Below, one piece after another: positions 17,852-31,272 of a stretch of 64,000 bases of DNA. This DNA is from Pogonophryne albipinna (lineage: Eukaryota; Chordata; Actinopteri; Perciformes; Artedidraconidae). Each line of letters opens with the position of its first letter. Position 1 is the first letter of the stretch. The stretch is from the NCBI GenBank assembly GCA_028583405.1, contig CM053253.1, forward strand, positions 4,629,708 to 4,693,707. The letters are read 5' to 3'. The notes beneath the pieces are model-generated. The model was not told the DNA's origin, searched no databases, and worked only from the letters and a program-made list of their open reading frames with translations. The translations under genes were made by a program, and so were the position numbers.

Positions 17852-18851
17852 NNNNNNNNNNNNNNNNNNNNNNNNNNNNNNNNNNNNNNNNNNNNNNNNN
17901 NNNNNNNNNNNNNNNNNNNNNNNNNNNNNNNNNNNNNNNNNNNNNNNNNNNNNNNNNNNNNNNNNNNNNNNNNNNNNNNNNNNNNNNNNNNNNNNNNNNN
18001 NNNNNNNNNNNNNNNNNNNNNNNNNNNNNNNNNNNNNNNNNNNNNNNNNNNNNNNNNNNNNNNNNNNNNNNNNNNNNNNNNNNNNNNNNNNNNNNNNNNN
18101 NNNNNNNNNNNNNNNNNNNNNNNNNNNNNNNNNNNNNNNNNNNNNNNNNNNNNNNNNNNNNNNNNNNNNNNNNNNNNNNNNNNNNNNNNNNNNNNNNNNN
18201 NNNNNNNNNNNNNNNNNNNNNNNNNNNNNNNNNNNNNNNNNNNNNNNNNNNNNNNNNNNNNNNNNNNNNNNNNNNNNNNNNNNNNNNNNNNNNNNNNNNN
18301 NNNNNNNNNNNNNNNNNNNNNNNNNNNNNNNNNNNNNNNNNNNNNNNNNNNNNNNNNNNNNNNNNNNNNNNNNNNNNNNNNNNNNNNNNNNNNNNNNNNN
18401 NNNNNNNNNNNNNNNNNNNNNNNNNNNNNNNNNNNNNNNNNNNNNNNNNNNNNNNNNNNNNNNNNNNNNNNNNNNNNNNNNNNNNNNNNNNNNNNNNNNN
18501 NNNNNNNNNNNNNNNNNNNNNNNNNNNNNNNNNNNNNNNNNNNNNNNNNNNNNNNNNNNNNNNNNNNNNNNNNNNNNNNNNNNNNNNNNNNNNNNNNNNN
18601 NNNNNNNNNNNNNNNNNNNNNNNNNNNNNNNNNNNNNNNNNNNNNNNNNNNNNNNNNNNNNNNNNNNNNNNNNNNNNNNNNNNNNNNNNNNNNNNNNNNN
18701 NNNNNNNNNNNNNNNNNNNNNNNNNNNNNNNNNNNNNNNNNNNNNNNNNNNNNNNNNNNNNNNNNNNNNNNNNNNNNNNNNNNNNNNNNNNNNNNNNNNN
18801 NNNNNNNNNNNNNNNNNNNNNNNNNNNNNNNNNNNNNNNNNNNNNNNNNNN
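17852..18851. other. assembly gap of 1,000 N
   Basis: Exactly 1,000 undetermined bases, which suggests a placeholder of unknown true size. The missing 5' exons of the g6f-like gene could be here. Confidence 0.99.
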
Positions 18852-19237
18852 TTTCGGGACAGTGTGACGCGGGCTTTAAAAAAGACCTTAGCATTAATAA
18901 AGGTATCACATGTCTTAGTGCAGCCCTGTTTAAAATACACCTGGAGAGAAGTGCATCAGCACAATCCTCACCTGCAGATCTGTCAGAGACTCAGATCAGG
19001 TTTGAATGAATAATTCTTCCCCTGCTGATTCAGTTTTCTCTGCAACATCGAGTGTTTTCACAGCAGCTGTGCAGAAACCGTCTCATTTCCCATCCTCTCT
19101 CACTGAGGAGAACACGAACATTACAGCAAACATGAGTAACCTAGTTTTTGGCGCGTCTCCATCTTCCAGCTGCGAGACAGAAGAGTAAGCGGACACTGGA
19201 CACTGCGACTCCACCTGCAAGTCTCAGGGAAAAGAGA
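18852..19237. other. sequence between gap and hAT element, unrecognised
   Basis: A plus-strand frame (19006-19188, 60 codons, serine/threonine-rich) has no recognisable domain. I do not call it a gene. Confidence 0.3.
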
Positions 19238-19455
19238 CCTTAGAGCAGTGGTACTCAACCTTGTCCTAATCAGGAGCCACATTGACGAAAAAATATTTTT
19301 GCAAGAGCCACAATCCAAAAACGCTCCTTTCCTCCCTGAAACCATTATGCATTTGAGAATATGGATAATAGTAATATGTTAGTAAGGAATGAAAAGCATA
19401 ATGTACAGTGCAATAACTGTGATTTATTATTTTCACTGCAACCACAAAACACATT

Positions 19456-19856
19456 GCTGATCATCACTGCCCATAACAACAGATAACAGACAGCATGTTT
19501 ACTGATCATCACTGCCCATAACAACAGATAACAGACAGCATGTTTACTGATCATCACTGCCCATAACAACAGATAACAGACAGCATGTTTACTGATCATC
19601 ACTGCCCATAACAACAGATAACAGACAGCATGTTTACTGATCATCACTGCCCATAACAACAGATAACAGACAGCATGTTTACTGATCATCACTGCCCATA
19701 ACAACAGATAACAGACAGCATGTTTACTGATCATCACTGCCCATAACAACAGATAACAGACAGCATGTTTACTGATCATCACTGCCCATAACAACAGATA
19801 ACAGACAGCATGTTTACTGATATCACAGTCCATATAACAGCAGATTATAGACAGCA
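19456..19856. repeat. 45-bp minisatellite, 8 near-identical units plus a degenerate one
   Basis: The unit begins CTGATCATCACTGCCCATAA and repeats every 45 bp from 19456 to 19815. A ninth degenerate unit follows to about 19856. Because 45 is a multiple of three, a spurious long open frame appears on the minus strand. Confidence 0.97.
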
Positions 19857-19894
19857 GGGGTTGTCAGAAGAGTAATGTTGTACTTACTTCACAC

Positions 19895-21794
19895 TCAATG
19901 TGATTTCTGACACTCCTTCTGCCGCACAAGTGATTTGAAGTCGGGCTCTGCGCTGGAAACGGCGATCCGAAGGGCCTCTGTTGTGTGCTGCAGACTCAAT
20001 CTGTTTCGGTTGCGACATTTTATTTTTGAGAGCGCAGAGAATGCTGCTTCACACCGGTATGTGGACGGAAACATTGAGATGATGCGTCTTGCCAGTCTGG
20101 AGATATTTGGTAGATGCCCCACCAGTTTCCAAAAGTCCACGACATCTGTAATCCGAAACTGACGCTGAAGTTCATCTGAGCTCTTTAACTCCACGAACTC
20201 CATTTGAAGCTGCACAAGTCCGAGCTGGTCGCTTATTTGCTTCATTTCATTGACCTCAATCAGGAATGGGTTTTTCACAAGTAGAAAAATATTGCTATGG
20301 TCCTTGAAGTCGTGGAATCTTGATGTGTAGTTTTGCTTGAGCTCAGTTAGCACGTCACAGAATTGTGATTGACAGGGCAGGAGAGCGTCTGCATGCATCG
20401 CCATCACTTTCTGCACGGTGGGGAAGAAACGGTAATCAGAACCACGGACACTTTGTTCGAGTACATCCAGTTTGTCAGAAAATACTCTGACAGCCGTGTA
20501 GAGCTCATACACGGTCTTGTTTCTTCCCTGCATCTTGATATTAAGTTTGTTCAAGTGCTGCGTAATGTCACACAGGAACGCAACAGACAGCACCCACTCT
20601 TTATCATCCAAAAAGGAAAATCGGGAAGTCTCCCCTTGGCCGACAATGAAGGATTTCAGGGGTTCAAGCAGGTCCATGAAATGTGCAAGCATACGTCCTT
20701 TAGACAGCCATCTGATCTCGGTGTGTAACACCAAATCTCCATAGTGAGTGTCAAACTCCTCACACAGCAGTTTAAAATTAAGTGGTTTCTTGCACGGGCC
20801 CTGATATAATTAACCACTTCGATTACATTTGCCATCACTTCATTCAGACATTTGAACTTAGCAAACAAGGCTTGTTGATGCACAATACAATGGTATGAGA
20901 AAATACCCTCAGCAGCAACCCCGCCGTTTTTCAGCGTTTCTTTCAGCAAAGCCACGGCTCCGTTCCTCTTACCAAGCATCGCCGGTGCGCCATCTGTTGT
21001 GAATGCTGTGATTTTTTCTGGTCCAATGTTAAACTTTTCTAATGTTTCCAGCACAGCGTTTTTTATTTCAATGCCCGTTGTTCCATTTTCCAGTGAAACC
21101 ATGTCAAGCAGTTCTTCTGTAATGTCAAACTTACTGTTGATCGCTCGGATAAAGATGAGTAATTGTGGCGTGTCATTGATATCCAAGCTTTCGTCCATTG
21201 CAAGGCTGACAAACTCAGCGGATGACAGTTTGTCCTTAAGAGTATGTGCAATGTTCTCTGAAATGTCTGATGCCCTCCTAGCTACAGTAGAATCCGACAG
21301 TTGAATTTTTTTTGCCTCTCGTTCCAGGTCTTTTTTCTCAGGAAACAACGTTGAACAAGCCAGCAGTATGCAATCCTTCACCATTTCTCCATCAGTATAT
21401 GGCTTCATCTTTTTCATCAGTTCATGTGTGATTTTGTAGGATGCCTCTGTCGCTCTTTCACTCGTATTAGTGTGGAATAAGTTTTTTTGAGCAGTTCGGT
21501 TCTGTTTGAGTCTCGCCAGCTTTTCCGCCCTCAGCTCTCCACCTTTCGGAAAGTCGGTACTGAACTTCGGGTGTTTTGTGTCGTGATGGCGCTGCAAATT
21601 GGACCTTTTAAATTGTGAAATGACGTTGTCACAAAGCAGGCAGATGCATTTTCCCGAACCGGTGGAGACGAAGAAAAACTCAGTTCCCAGTCCTCTTTAA
21701 ATGTTCGATATTCCTCTTCATATTTTCGTTTCCTATATTCCTTTGCCATTTTTGCATAGTGCTGTAAGCTAGTTTTCCCAGTGTGACGGAGCAA
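19895..21794 (-). pseudogene. hAT transposase (BED-type finger plus dimerisation domain), two frameshifts
   Basis: Reading on the minus strand: an N-terminal basic part (KEYRKRKYEEEYRTFKEDW, from 21794), a zinc-finger region (CICLLCDN...NLQRHHDTKH, about 21580-21650), a long central region containing FVSLAMDESLDINDTPQL and ITAFTTDGAPAMLGKRNG, then HTEIRWLSKGRMLAHFMDLL, and a C-terminal hAT dimerisation region (DFWKLVGHLPNISRLARRII ... CEAAFSALSKIK) ending at 19895. The frame shifts once just before the finger (near 21690) and once near 20770-20790. The conserved text resumes after each shift, so each looks like a single-base change. The family also gave rise to host proteins such as ZBED5 and GTF2IRD2, but here the position inside intact hAT ends and the frameshifts argue for a mobile-element gene. 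Confidence 0.88.
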
Positions 21795-22050
21795 TTATCA
21801 CGCACCTGCAATCAGAGCGCGAAACCTGAAATAATTTGTGATTGGTTGTTCAGAGGGATGGGGGGGGGGGGCGGCTTAATAGACTGATGTGTGACTTGTG
21901 AGTGATAATGAAATGTTGATGAATTCTGCTGACAATGTTCTTTTTTTTTAAAAAAAAAATTTTTTAAGTGGGACATAAAAGAGCCGCAACTAGTCTTAAA
22001 GGAGCCGCATGCGGCTCGCGAGCCGCGGGTTGAGTATCGCTGCCTTAGAG

Positions 22051-23149
22051 GATGTGATCCACGAAACTGTTGTCTGTCTTGAAATGTTTCCTTTGTTATC
22101 TTTTGATTGTTTTTGTTTTAAGTGTTGCTTTAAATGTAAAGATCTTGTTCTCACTGTATTTCAATTACAGTCGATATCATCATGAACAATATTGTTGTCT
22201 CGAAGTGTGAAAATGATTTGAAGCTTCTTGATCTAGTCATCTTTGTCCCCGACCGTGAACTATTGTGGAATTTCTCATCTGAACTGCCAGGAATTAAATA
22301 ATTGAGCCGAACAATGTTCATTTTGGCAGTTCCTGAATCAGTTTAAGTCTTAAGGGGGAAACAACTACAACCTTTAATTATATTTTTGAGGAATTTACAA
22401 TCAAGACTAGTTTTACTTTCAGTTTCCATCGAAATTGCAATATTAACACATTTAAAGAAAACCAGTCAAAGAAATTGCCAATCAATGTGTTTTTACATCC
22501 ACTTGACAGAGGAGAAGTGTTCATTTGCAAAAACAGATAAAAGCTGTCCCTGGAGAGCACAAAAGCTTTAAGGAAAAAATACAATCCGATTGGCCTCTAT
22601 TTGTTTCCGCAAATAAACCCTAAGTGTAAAGCACTACAGAAGAAGAGAATACAAGGACATGAGGTCATTAAAATAGCTGCAGTCGAAGCTCAACACCTGG
22701 AAAACATTATGGGAAAATGACATCTCTGTTTGTTAGTGTAATTAATGTTAGGCAGGGTCCAGACTCCTCATCGCTCCACTCTGATCTCATCTCTTTAAGG
22801 CACGTGCTTCATCATTAATTCAAACAACAGCAACAACGTTTGCGATTTTCTTTAAATGTAGGTTCTTTTTATACACAAATTGAAAATATGAAGGCGGATG
22901 GAAATGTACTTTTATAGTGTGTTACTCATTTTAATATATTTGAGCACTTTGGATGCCTCGTCTATCAAATACAATTGGAAAATAAGAAGTTCTTATGCTA
23001 TAAATAGTGTTTATATCAAAGTTGTCACTACAAACAGGTAACATCGTAACGTGGACTTACAACATGGACACTTTAAATAAACTCAGATGTACGGTTATAA
23101 TTTTATTATGTCAATGCAAGGTCTTAACAACCCTCAGATGACAACATTG

Positions 23150-23150
<1 letters not shown>
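22051..23150. other. unrecognised sequence
   Basis: I see no exon, RNA gene or repeat border. It is AT-rich with short open frames only. Confidence 0.35.
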
Positions 23151-23228
<78 letters not shown>

Positions 23229-23502
23229 GCTAGCATTACTATACTTGTGGGGACCTAAATCTGTTTACACAGTCACGTGTGGGGACTCACCTCCCTTATG
23301 GGGACATAATGGAGGTCTCCATGAGGGGAATCACTAATTTTAGGGTGAACACTTGGTAAGGTTTAGGTTTAGGGTTAGGGTTAGGGTAAGGTTAAGGGTA
23401 AGGGTTAGGGTTAGGCATGTGTTGGTTATGGTTAAGGTTAGGATAAGTCTCCAGGAAATGCATCTAAGTCAATGTAATGTCCCCTGAAGTGATGTATACA
23501 TG

Positions 23503-23566
<64 letters not shown>
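23151..23566. repeat. (TG)n tracts around a telomere-like fish repeat
   Basis: TG tracts lie at 23151-23220 and 23506-23566. Between them is a unit with GGGGACATAATGGAGGTC (about 23300) and, at 23366-23425, degenerate TTAGGG repeats. The same unit occurs inverted at 25795-25980. This is a dispersed element, not a telomere. Confidence 0.85.
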
Positions 23567-23568
<2 letters not shown>

Positions 23569-25794
23569 CATGGAGGTCAGGACACACATGTGCGGAGTCT
23601 CCCCCCTGCAGACTGACAACATGAGGTCGGTGTAACGCAGCAAACGGTGACCCACAGGATTCAGTTTCATACATCCAACCCTCATGCGTGCTCACACACT
23701 CTTTGGAATGTGTTGTACAGTGAAATGTGAGTCTGTGGGTACAGCTGGGTGTGTGTTATGATGTGATGTACTTGGCCGAAAGTATGAAAACACAGCCTTT
23801 ACGAAAGCGTTCACATCGCGAGTCTCTAATTGCTACTATTGATTTTATTTTAATAAAGTGAGCTTGCTCCCCTATTTAATATATTTTGGCTTTTATCTTC
23901 GATCCTCTTCTGTAAGAATGTTAATTTCCCCGCTGTGGGACGAGTAAAGGATTTCCTACTCTGATTCAACATTGGCAGACAAATATAAAAGAAAAAACGA
24001 TTAAAGAATTTGTGAATCATTCAGAAAAGCACAAGAGAGAAAAGTTGAGATTCTTGCATGAGTCTTTAGAAACTGATGTCGCTTTGCTTGACGTCCGATA
24101 GGGGAAAGACGTCTGATTTCAATAAAACACATTTCCTTAAATTAGCTTTTCTAAGTTTTAAGGAGAAGTAGGGATAAAGGGAAACAAGGATGCATTTAAG
24201 GGTATTTTAAGAGTCAGCTGTAACAGATGGTGTATTGCTAGAATAATGGAGAGAAGTTATGTTGAAAGGTTAACTCAGTTGTAGATAAGCAGTCTTTGTA
24301 AGCTGTTTACTGACAGAAAACCTGTTTGTCGTGTTTCTGGTCCAGTTATCCCAGTCTTCTGTCCCCGGGGCCCAGCTTGAGTGTGTGTTGGGAACTTGTA
24401 ACTCACAGCTGTGACTCCTCCCTGTCCATGATGTGGTTTTCTCTTCATTGATCACAGATTTCAGACCTCAGCGTCTCTTCTTCTTCTTCTTCTACAGGCT
24501 GCCAGGCAACAAATACAATAAGACATCTGTAGAAAACTAAACAAACAAAAGCATATTTTAAGGTGCGAGATCATTTGTAAAGCTGTTTGACGAAGGACAA
24601 AGCTTTAACTGCATCTAACAGATTGGGGATTTTCTCTATTTTTTGTGAGCATAACTACAAGTTCCTAATGACAAATGAGCTCCTTGGTTGTGAAGGGTGT
24701 GGCTGTGCATCTGTACTCAAGGTACTGACTGAAATGTACCAGTACAAGTATTGAAACTTACCCACATCAATCCTTTTTGTACATTTCCTTAGCTGACCCT
24801 TTCATCCAAAGCCACCCATAATAAGTAGAATCAACCATGAGGATACAGCACTATCTGTATGGTTTTCCTCGCAGCAAATCACCACGAACTTTCCACGATT
24901 GAATGTGTAATATTGGCTCACTGCTGTAGCTACAACCCATCGTGCTGATTTGCAACCAAAACGTCATGAAGTACAGCTTTACTACTGTAAAAAACTGTAC
25001 CTTAAACTTCATCTTTCACCTGTATTTTGTTATTCACATGGATTGAAGTACAATAAGGGAAAGGAGTCCAGAAAACAATCGGGCTTGAACAAAAGAAGTC
25101 ACTGGTGTCCAACTTTCACATTTCAATTGTACAGAAACACCGCAGCAAAAACATCTAAGAAATATCAAGGCAGCTAGAATAACAATAACAGGAATAATAA
25201 TACATGTTATTTGTAAAGCACCTTTCATTGCTAAAAGTAATCCCGAAGAGCTACAAGAGACGTAATAGACAAAAATAGACAATAATAAAGTGTTTAGTGA
25301 CCAGACAAGTTAAACACATGATCAAAATGCAGAAGGATTGCTCAGGAAAAACGAAAAGAGTATTTATCTAATAATAATTTAGAAGATTGATATTTGTATA
25401 GAAGTGTATTACAGTTTTTTGGTACAATGTCTAGTGAAGTCAGAACCACTTCCTGTTTCATCGTGAAGAACGCAACGCTGCAGATTCACATCCACAGTTG
25501 AAAGCAATGATGTTAAGTTCATATAGGTTTAACTTAATATTATTGCTTTCAACTAACCTAACAGTTTCAGTTTTTTTCAGTGTGCATATGTATAGACTTC
25601 ATGGGCAAAGTTAGAGGTGGATCTGATTAACTTTATTAAAGTTTGATGGTAGTAGTTTCCTGATGGCAGTAGTTGGCGCTAGGAATTTGAAAAACATTGT
25701 AGTTTGGTCAAGATAAGATTGTTGAGTAGAGTTGCAACAGCTGAGAAGTTTTTTGAAATGTGTCACACACACACATTACATTGATTGCATGCAT
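23567..25794. other. unrecognised sequence
   Basis: No gene accepted. A minus-strand frame at 24270-24455 superficially resembles part of an Ig V domain and was rejected. A fragment of the 'cell of GTAAAGCACCTTTCA' dispersed repeat is near 25195-25260. Confidence 0.35.
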
Positions 25795-26215
<421 letters not shown>

Positions 26216-26685
26216 AATGAATAATGTTCCAGTACTTCAAATTTGATTATGTCAATGAAACAAATGTGTGTGCGTCATTCATACCGCTGTCCTCATACTC
26301 TCCCTCCTTTCAGTACTTTTGACTGTCAAAAGAAAGCAAAAGTAGTCAAAATGAATACATAATAAAACAATTTAAAGAGAGAGAAGCAAAGGGCAGTGGA
26401 AAGAAAAGTGAGAAGATAATTTGAGTTTTACTTTGAATTCTTCTAATATTCTCTATCTTTTAGTTATAATATTGGGGTTTGGATTCCATTTGGCATCTGG
26501 GTAATTATGGCAGCTTTTCTCACTATTTAGCTTATTTTATAAACTAAACAAACAACCAATTGATTACTTAAGAAAATGATAGTATTCACATGAATCCTTA
26601 ATTATAATCAGGTTGCTTATAAAAGTTACAAGTTAAAAATGAAAGCCTCATCAACCAACTTCAACAGTAGCCTACAATCCTACTT
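26216..26685. other. unrecognised AT-rich sequence
   Basis: I see no exon or repeat border here. Confidence 0.35.
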
Positions 26686-28158
26686 TTAACCTGTTGAACC
26701 CCATCGACCCGCCCCCGGGCGGAAAAACGCATCATCTGCAGGAAACAGCGTCTGAGAGGGCTTCTTAATATTTAATAAACTATGAATGTTTCATATCCAT
26801 GTAACGGGAAGAAACTCAGATAACTGATCTTTTTTTTCACAAAGCTAACGCTGAGCCTCTGAATTAGCCACGAGCGAAAAAATCTTAAGGCCGTTAGCAC
26901 AGAACTCTAGCTATGCCGATCGATATACTTATTACTGTAGATCTGCACAAACAAGCTTATGGCGCGTTTCCACTGCAGGCCTCGCTCGGCCTCGCTCGGT
27001 TTGGTTAGGCCTTATTAGGCCCGGCTCACGTTAATGCTGCGCTTCCATTACAGTTTAGGAACTGGGGTAGTAACTATAGTAACGCAGTGTAGGCGGAGCC
27101 ATGACGTCATCTTCAATGAGAGCCCAAGAAAAACAACACAGCCGTTAGCTCTTAGCACTCAGAGCTCACAGCTCTTCATATCTGTTCAGAAACTAGACAA
27201 AAGTTAAACAAGTACAAACCACAGACTGCCTGTGTCAGGGCGAATACAGTCGCTGGTTTATTTATGTCTGTAGGCCGTTGTTGTGAGTGTGGATGGTCGG
27301 AGCATATATAACGTTAGCTTAGCCAAGCTCCATTTAGAAAACAAGCATTTTAAAAGGTTTTCTCCTGCCGTCTGTCTGCAGACTTGTCAAAGCATTAATT
27401 CATGGTTTTTACTAACCGGTATCAGTATGTTGTTACTTCGGCATCATTTTGAAACATGTATTACAATTAAATCACGGTCAATTATGTTCATCTTGTTGTA
27501 GTTGTAGCCCCCTTGCTAGCGATTCTCTCTGTATTTTTGCATTCTCTGCCCGACTCAGCCTGGTTGTTCCTGGCCCTAGAACCACGATTTAGTCGGGCTA
27601 GAAAAACTGTGAACTAGGACCCGCTAGCCGGTACTAGGCCAAGTGGAAACGCAACCAAAAACGGGCCCCGCACGGCTCGGCACGCTTAAAGCGAGATACC
27701 CGCTGCAGTGGAAACGCGCCATTAGATAATATCCTGAGAGTCCACAGATTATAGAAATATAATATCATCACTGAGCGATCAGAACTCGTGACAGGGGAAG
27801 CAAATACAGACATCACACGAGTAGCTTTAGGTATAGCAAAACACGGAGATATGCTCACTTTAGCTGTTATTCTGATCAAAAGTCGTGTTCAATGGCATTA
27901 AAACGAGAAAAGACGCGGCTAAAGGTTAATCCATAGGTTAATCCAATGTGTCTGTCACTTTGAAAAAAGTATTGATAATCCATAATTCAATTTGTATGCA
28001 AAAATCGGAGAATCAAAATTAGCTGCTATTGGCAGCCACCAGAGTGTGTCACAACTCCGGTTTTGGCTACGCGTCACTCTCACTCCTTATTTGGTAACCT
28101 GTGCGTGTATGTGGAACTTTTCCTCGATTCCATTGGCTCTAGCGGTTAAATGTATCAA
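26686..28158. mobile_element. piggyBac-like TTAA element, interrupted
   Basis: TTAA at 26686 is followed by CCTGTTGAACCCCATCGACC, and the right end near 28130-28158 has TTGGCTCTAGCGGTTAAA. Both match the first half of the element at 55979-57119. The middle is interrupted by the Harbinger-like element at 26960-27721. No transposase ORF is visible. Confidence 0.6.
26960..27721. mobile_element. Harbinger-like MITE with perfect 19-bp TIRs
   Basis: The ends TGGCGCGTTTCCACTGCAG and CTGCAGTGGAAACGCGCCA are perfect inverted repeats flanked by TTA at 26957-26959 and 27722-27724, the target preference of PIF/Harbinger. The open frame 27283-27501 has no domain. Confidence 0.85.
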
Positions 28159-28196
28159 TGATTAATAGTAATCTAATTATATAATATGTCTGAAAC

Positions 28197-28594
28197 TGTA
28201 AGGGAAACTTCTGTGTATGCAGTGGGAGTCACCGACTCAGGAAAGAGACACGGGAAGAGCAGGAGCTTTGATGTCAAACACTGATGGTTTATTTGGAGCT
28301 TCACATCACAAGTCCAAGAGCCAGAGGTTCTGACTTCACGGTAGAGTTGCCACGTCAAATCTGAAGAACTCTACCCCAGACCCATGTATTTAGCTAGCTC
28401 AGAGAGAATCATCAACATGCTGCATAACAAGATAGAATCATAACACCTCTATCAGCTGACGCCAACAGGCAGGAACAGGGAGACAGAACACTGAGAGCAG
28501 CAGCCAAGGTTACGAGGTGCCTGTGCTCAGTCAGGACAGTTTGAACTGATAAACTGGGTCAAAGTTATGGGCCTTGGAAAATATTTCCCCAACA
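28197..28594 (-). repeat. LTR, 3' copy if the element reads on the minus strand
   Basis: 398 bp with ends TGTAAGGG and CCCCAACA. It shares about 360 bp with the copy near 38.5 kb at very high identity. Confidence 0.8.
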
Positions 28595-31272
28595 GTTCTT
28601 ATCTTTTTATCAATTTTGATAATCTAAAAACCTTAGTCTAATAATATTTTGTTCAATACTTAAATCAATGGGAATCTTCAGATTTGAGTGTGGACTTACA
28701 CAACATCGATTACATCAATAACAATCACATTAAGAACAACATAATAAGATTGAAACATTCAATCACAATAGAAAAATCATCTCTCATCAGTGTTTGGATC
28801 ATCTTTTGTCAAAAGCATAATAATGAACACACATAAAACACAGGTGCACAATAGCAAACATATTTGTTTTGAATATCTTTTATCATTTAACCATGAGTTA
28901 ATCTCACTTATCAAAAATCAAAACCAACTTGCAGCTTAAAGATTTACTTCAAGGCAATCACTAGTCGAAAGCATTTAAAACGTAGGATCCTAAGAGATCC
29001 AGCTAAGGTATACAATTCACAGTTGTGATTTTATCAATCTGTAATCTGCAAAAGTGCAGTGTCCTCAATTTTTACGATTACTTTTACGTTTACTTAATTA
29101 CGCTTTGGTCAAGAGTAAGGCACTTAGTCAAATCAATACATTCATTTTAGTCAAGTACATTGTTCAAAATCTGAAAAGGAAAAGTTAGGCAAATATTCAA
29201 AGACTTTTGTAAAAACCTGGAAAGGAAGGATTAAACATTCTTAAAACTTGAATTATTAAATTTGTAAATGCTACCACTGATCTGTACCAAATTAAGTCTA
29301 TCAATTATTAGCCATACTTACCTGAGCATCTACTTATGGTACTTGGAAAGGATTCTTCTGTGTTTATCTAATGTTGAATATAGAATATCAATTTATTTAA
29401 ATTATACTTCTCTAATTTGAGGATCAAATATGCTACATAATTGTTATATGAAATATTATAAATATTTGTTTTGGGCCAAAACTGAAATGAATCCAGTTCT
29501 TGAACCATCATTGTAGGTCTGTCTGTGCATGGATAATACATTAAAGAGTAGTGTTGTTAAGCCTGATTGCTGGACGATTAAGGATATTAACATTATCTGT
29601 GATAATAGTAGAAATATCTTATTATTCAATACTTTATAATCTGAAAATATTAATTAATTAATTTTGTTTAGTGCAAAGTGTAATCTGATCCGGCAAAAAT
29701 ATATTAATCACCACAATTCAACACATGTCTGGTCATTGGAAATATAAAAGTTTAATAAAGAATGTTAAACTATTTTTAAAACTGTAATTGAACTTCAACT
29801 TATATTAATTATCTGACTCCAGTGGCCAGTTGGAACAGATAATCAACAAAGTTTCCATTTTGCAGCAACAGCGCAAAAGGTTTCAACAACAATTAGTATT
29901 ATGTCTGAGTCTAGTTCTGTCTTATCTGCTTTGTTTCGGAATGTGTTCAATACATTACGTTTCTTATTCATTATTACCATACAATACATAGATTAAGAAT
30001 AAATGAAACAAATAATACAACATTGACCTAATTGAGCAGACAGATTTTGCAACCCTGATCTCCTCAGGCCGGTCTTTACGACCAGCAGTGATGCCTCTGA
30101 GGGTCTCGGGGCGCAGGACGGGGCATAGGGTTCATACAAGGTCACAAACATATCTCTACCAGCAATACCATTTAAGAATGGATTCTTAAAGCAATATCAT
30201 CTTCTTTTCTTCTTACAGCGCACACCCTGAACAGTGGGCTTCTTGTTTACATGTTCCTCTGCACACTCAGATGCAGGACATAAAAACACTCTTTTGCTAT
30301 TTATTTTCATTTTGCACATTTATACTACCAGAATTTTGCTTTACATCTTTATATTATTTATTTTTCCCAAGTCATTTACTTTTGGTGAGATAACTAAAGT
30401 TTAGTTCATTTTACCCTGGCTATGGACTGATTCCTTATTAGTTGTTACAAAGCATACACAAGACGGCGGGTAGACAAACCAATATAGACCCCCCATACAA
30501 ACAATCAGACAAACAAACATGAACTCGTAACAAACACCAGCGTGACAGCAAAGTTCATCCAGCTCAATTTAGTCCGAATTAAGAGGTTTCAGAGGGGGTG
30601 GAGAATTATCTCTAGTGGGGCGCCTTGACTCGCGCGTCCACCCTTGTATACAAGTCCTAGATCGGTGCCTGAAGACCGTCCAAGAGCGATAACTAGTTTA
30701 TCCTCTTGCGACACCACTACTCTAATCTAGTGGCGCTGTGCCCTCCCCCGATCAGGAGCGCACAGACTTTTTCCTCTTCCCTTTCTCTCAAACAACAGCA
30801 CGGTTAACTGTAGTCCGACACGACCAGCCCGCTGGACCAGCCTATACACTTGCCATCGAGTTCATCACAACGATGAAACACAGTTTTGTTCTACACTTGC
30901 TTGCCACTACCCACCCGTGATCAATTTGCCTATAATTTTATGTATGCCCCCCGGACCGCCACCAGCTCCACTAGCAAAGAAGGGAACTGTGGCGCATCGG
31001 GCGATGCACGCACCTCGCGCTGCCCCGTCTTACCATGCACATAGAAAACGGTCACAAACAACGAGTGCTTTTAGACCATCTCGTTTGTAATAGAGACGGC
31101 GGTGGTGTGAGTTAAAGCTATAGACAAAAAGCTGTGACTTTCTCCCTCTCAGACTCAGCTGCACTATTCCAGCCCCACAAACACGGGGAGGTTTTACACA
31201 CACACCCGCGGCTGCAGCTGGAGCCGTGTTTACAGAGGATAAAGCAGTAATATCTCCCTGCTTATTTTCAAC
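28595..31272. other. internal region of the LTR element, no coding motif
   Basis: AT-rich from 28600 to about 30050, then GC-richer sequence with short open frames (30738-30920 plus, 31030-31275 minus). No retroviral domain was recognised. A GGCGCC motif near 30621 is the only candidate primer-binding-like sequence, and it is weak. Confidence 0.4.

Larger units (their letters stand above)
19246..22042 (-). mobile_element. hAT transposon, near full length, transposase frameshifted
   Basis: The left end CAGTGGTACTCAACC and the right end, reverse-complemented CAGCGATACTCAACC, are inverted repeats. A perfect 8-bp target duplication CCTTAGAG flanks the element (19238-19245 and 22043-22050). The 2,797-bp element carries a transposase gene on the minus strand and a 45-bp minisatellite between its stop codon and the left end. 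GAGCCGC-rich subterminal motifs lie at the right end. Confidence 0.93.

Noticed and set aside
17657..19013. Open frames of 340-450 codons
   Set aside because: They run through 1,000 N and have no meaning.
19345..19833. Minus-strand frame with a 15-residue repeat (VCYLLLWAVMISKHA)
   Set aside because: It is the 45-bp minisatellite inside the hAT element, downstream of the transposase stop.
23366..23425. TTAGGG-like run as a telomere or fusion point
   Set aside because: It is short, degenerate, and part of a dispersed repeat that has an inverted copy 2.5 kb away.
24270..24455. Minus-strand frame with SCELQVPNTHSSW ... NRFSVSKQLTKTAYLQLS, like part of an Ig V domain and a possible first domain for the g6f-like gene
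   Set aside because: There is no YxC after the YLQLS part; a stop follows at once, and no splice sites of phase 1 frame it.
25034..25282. Minus-strand frame with a hydrophobic stretch (ITCIIIPVIVILAALIFL) as a transmembrane exon
   Set aside because: The stretch comes from AATAATAAC-type low-complexity DNA and a dispersed repeat, with no splice context.
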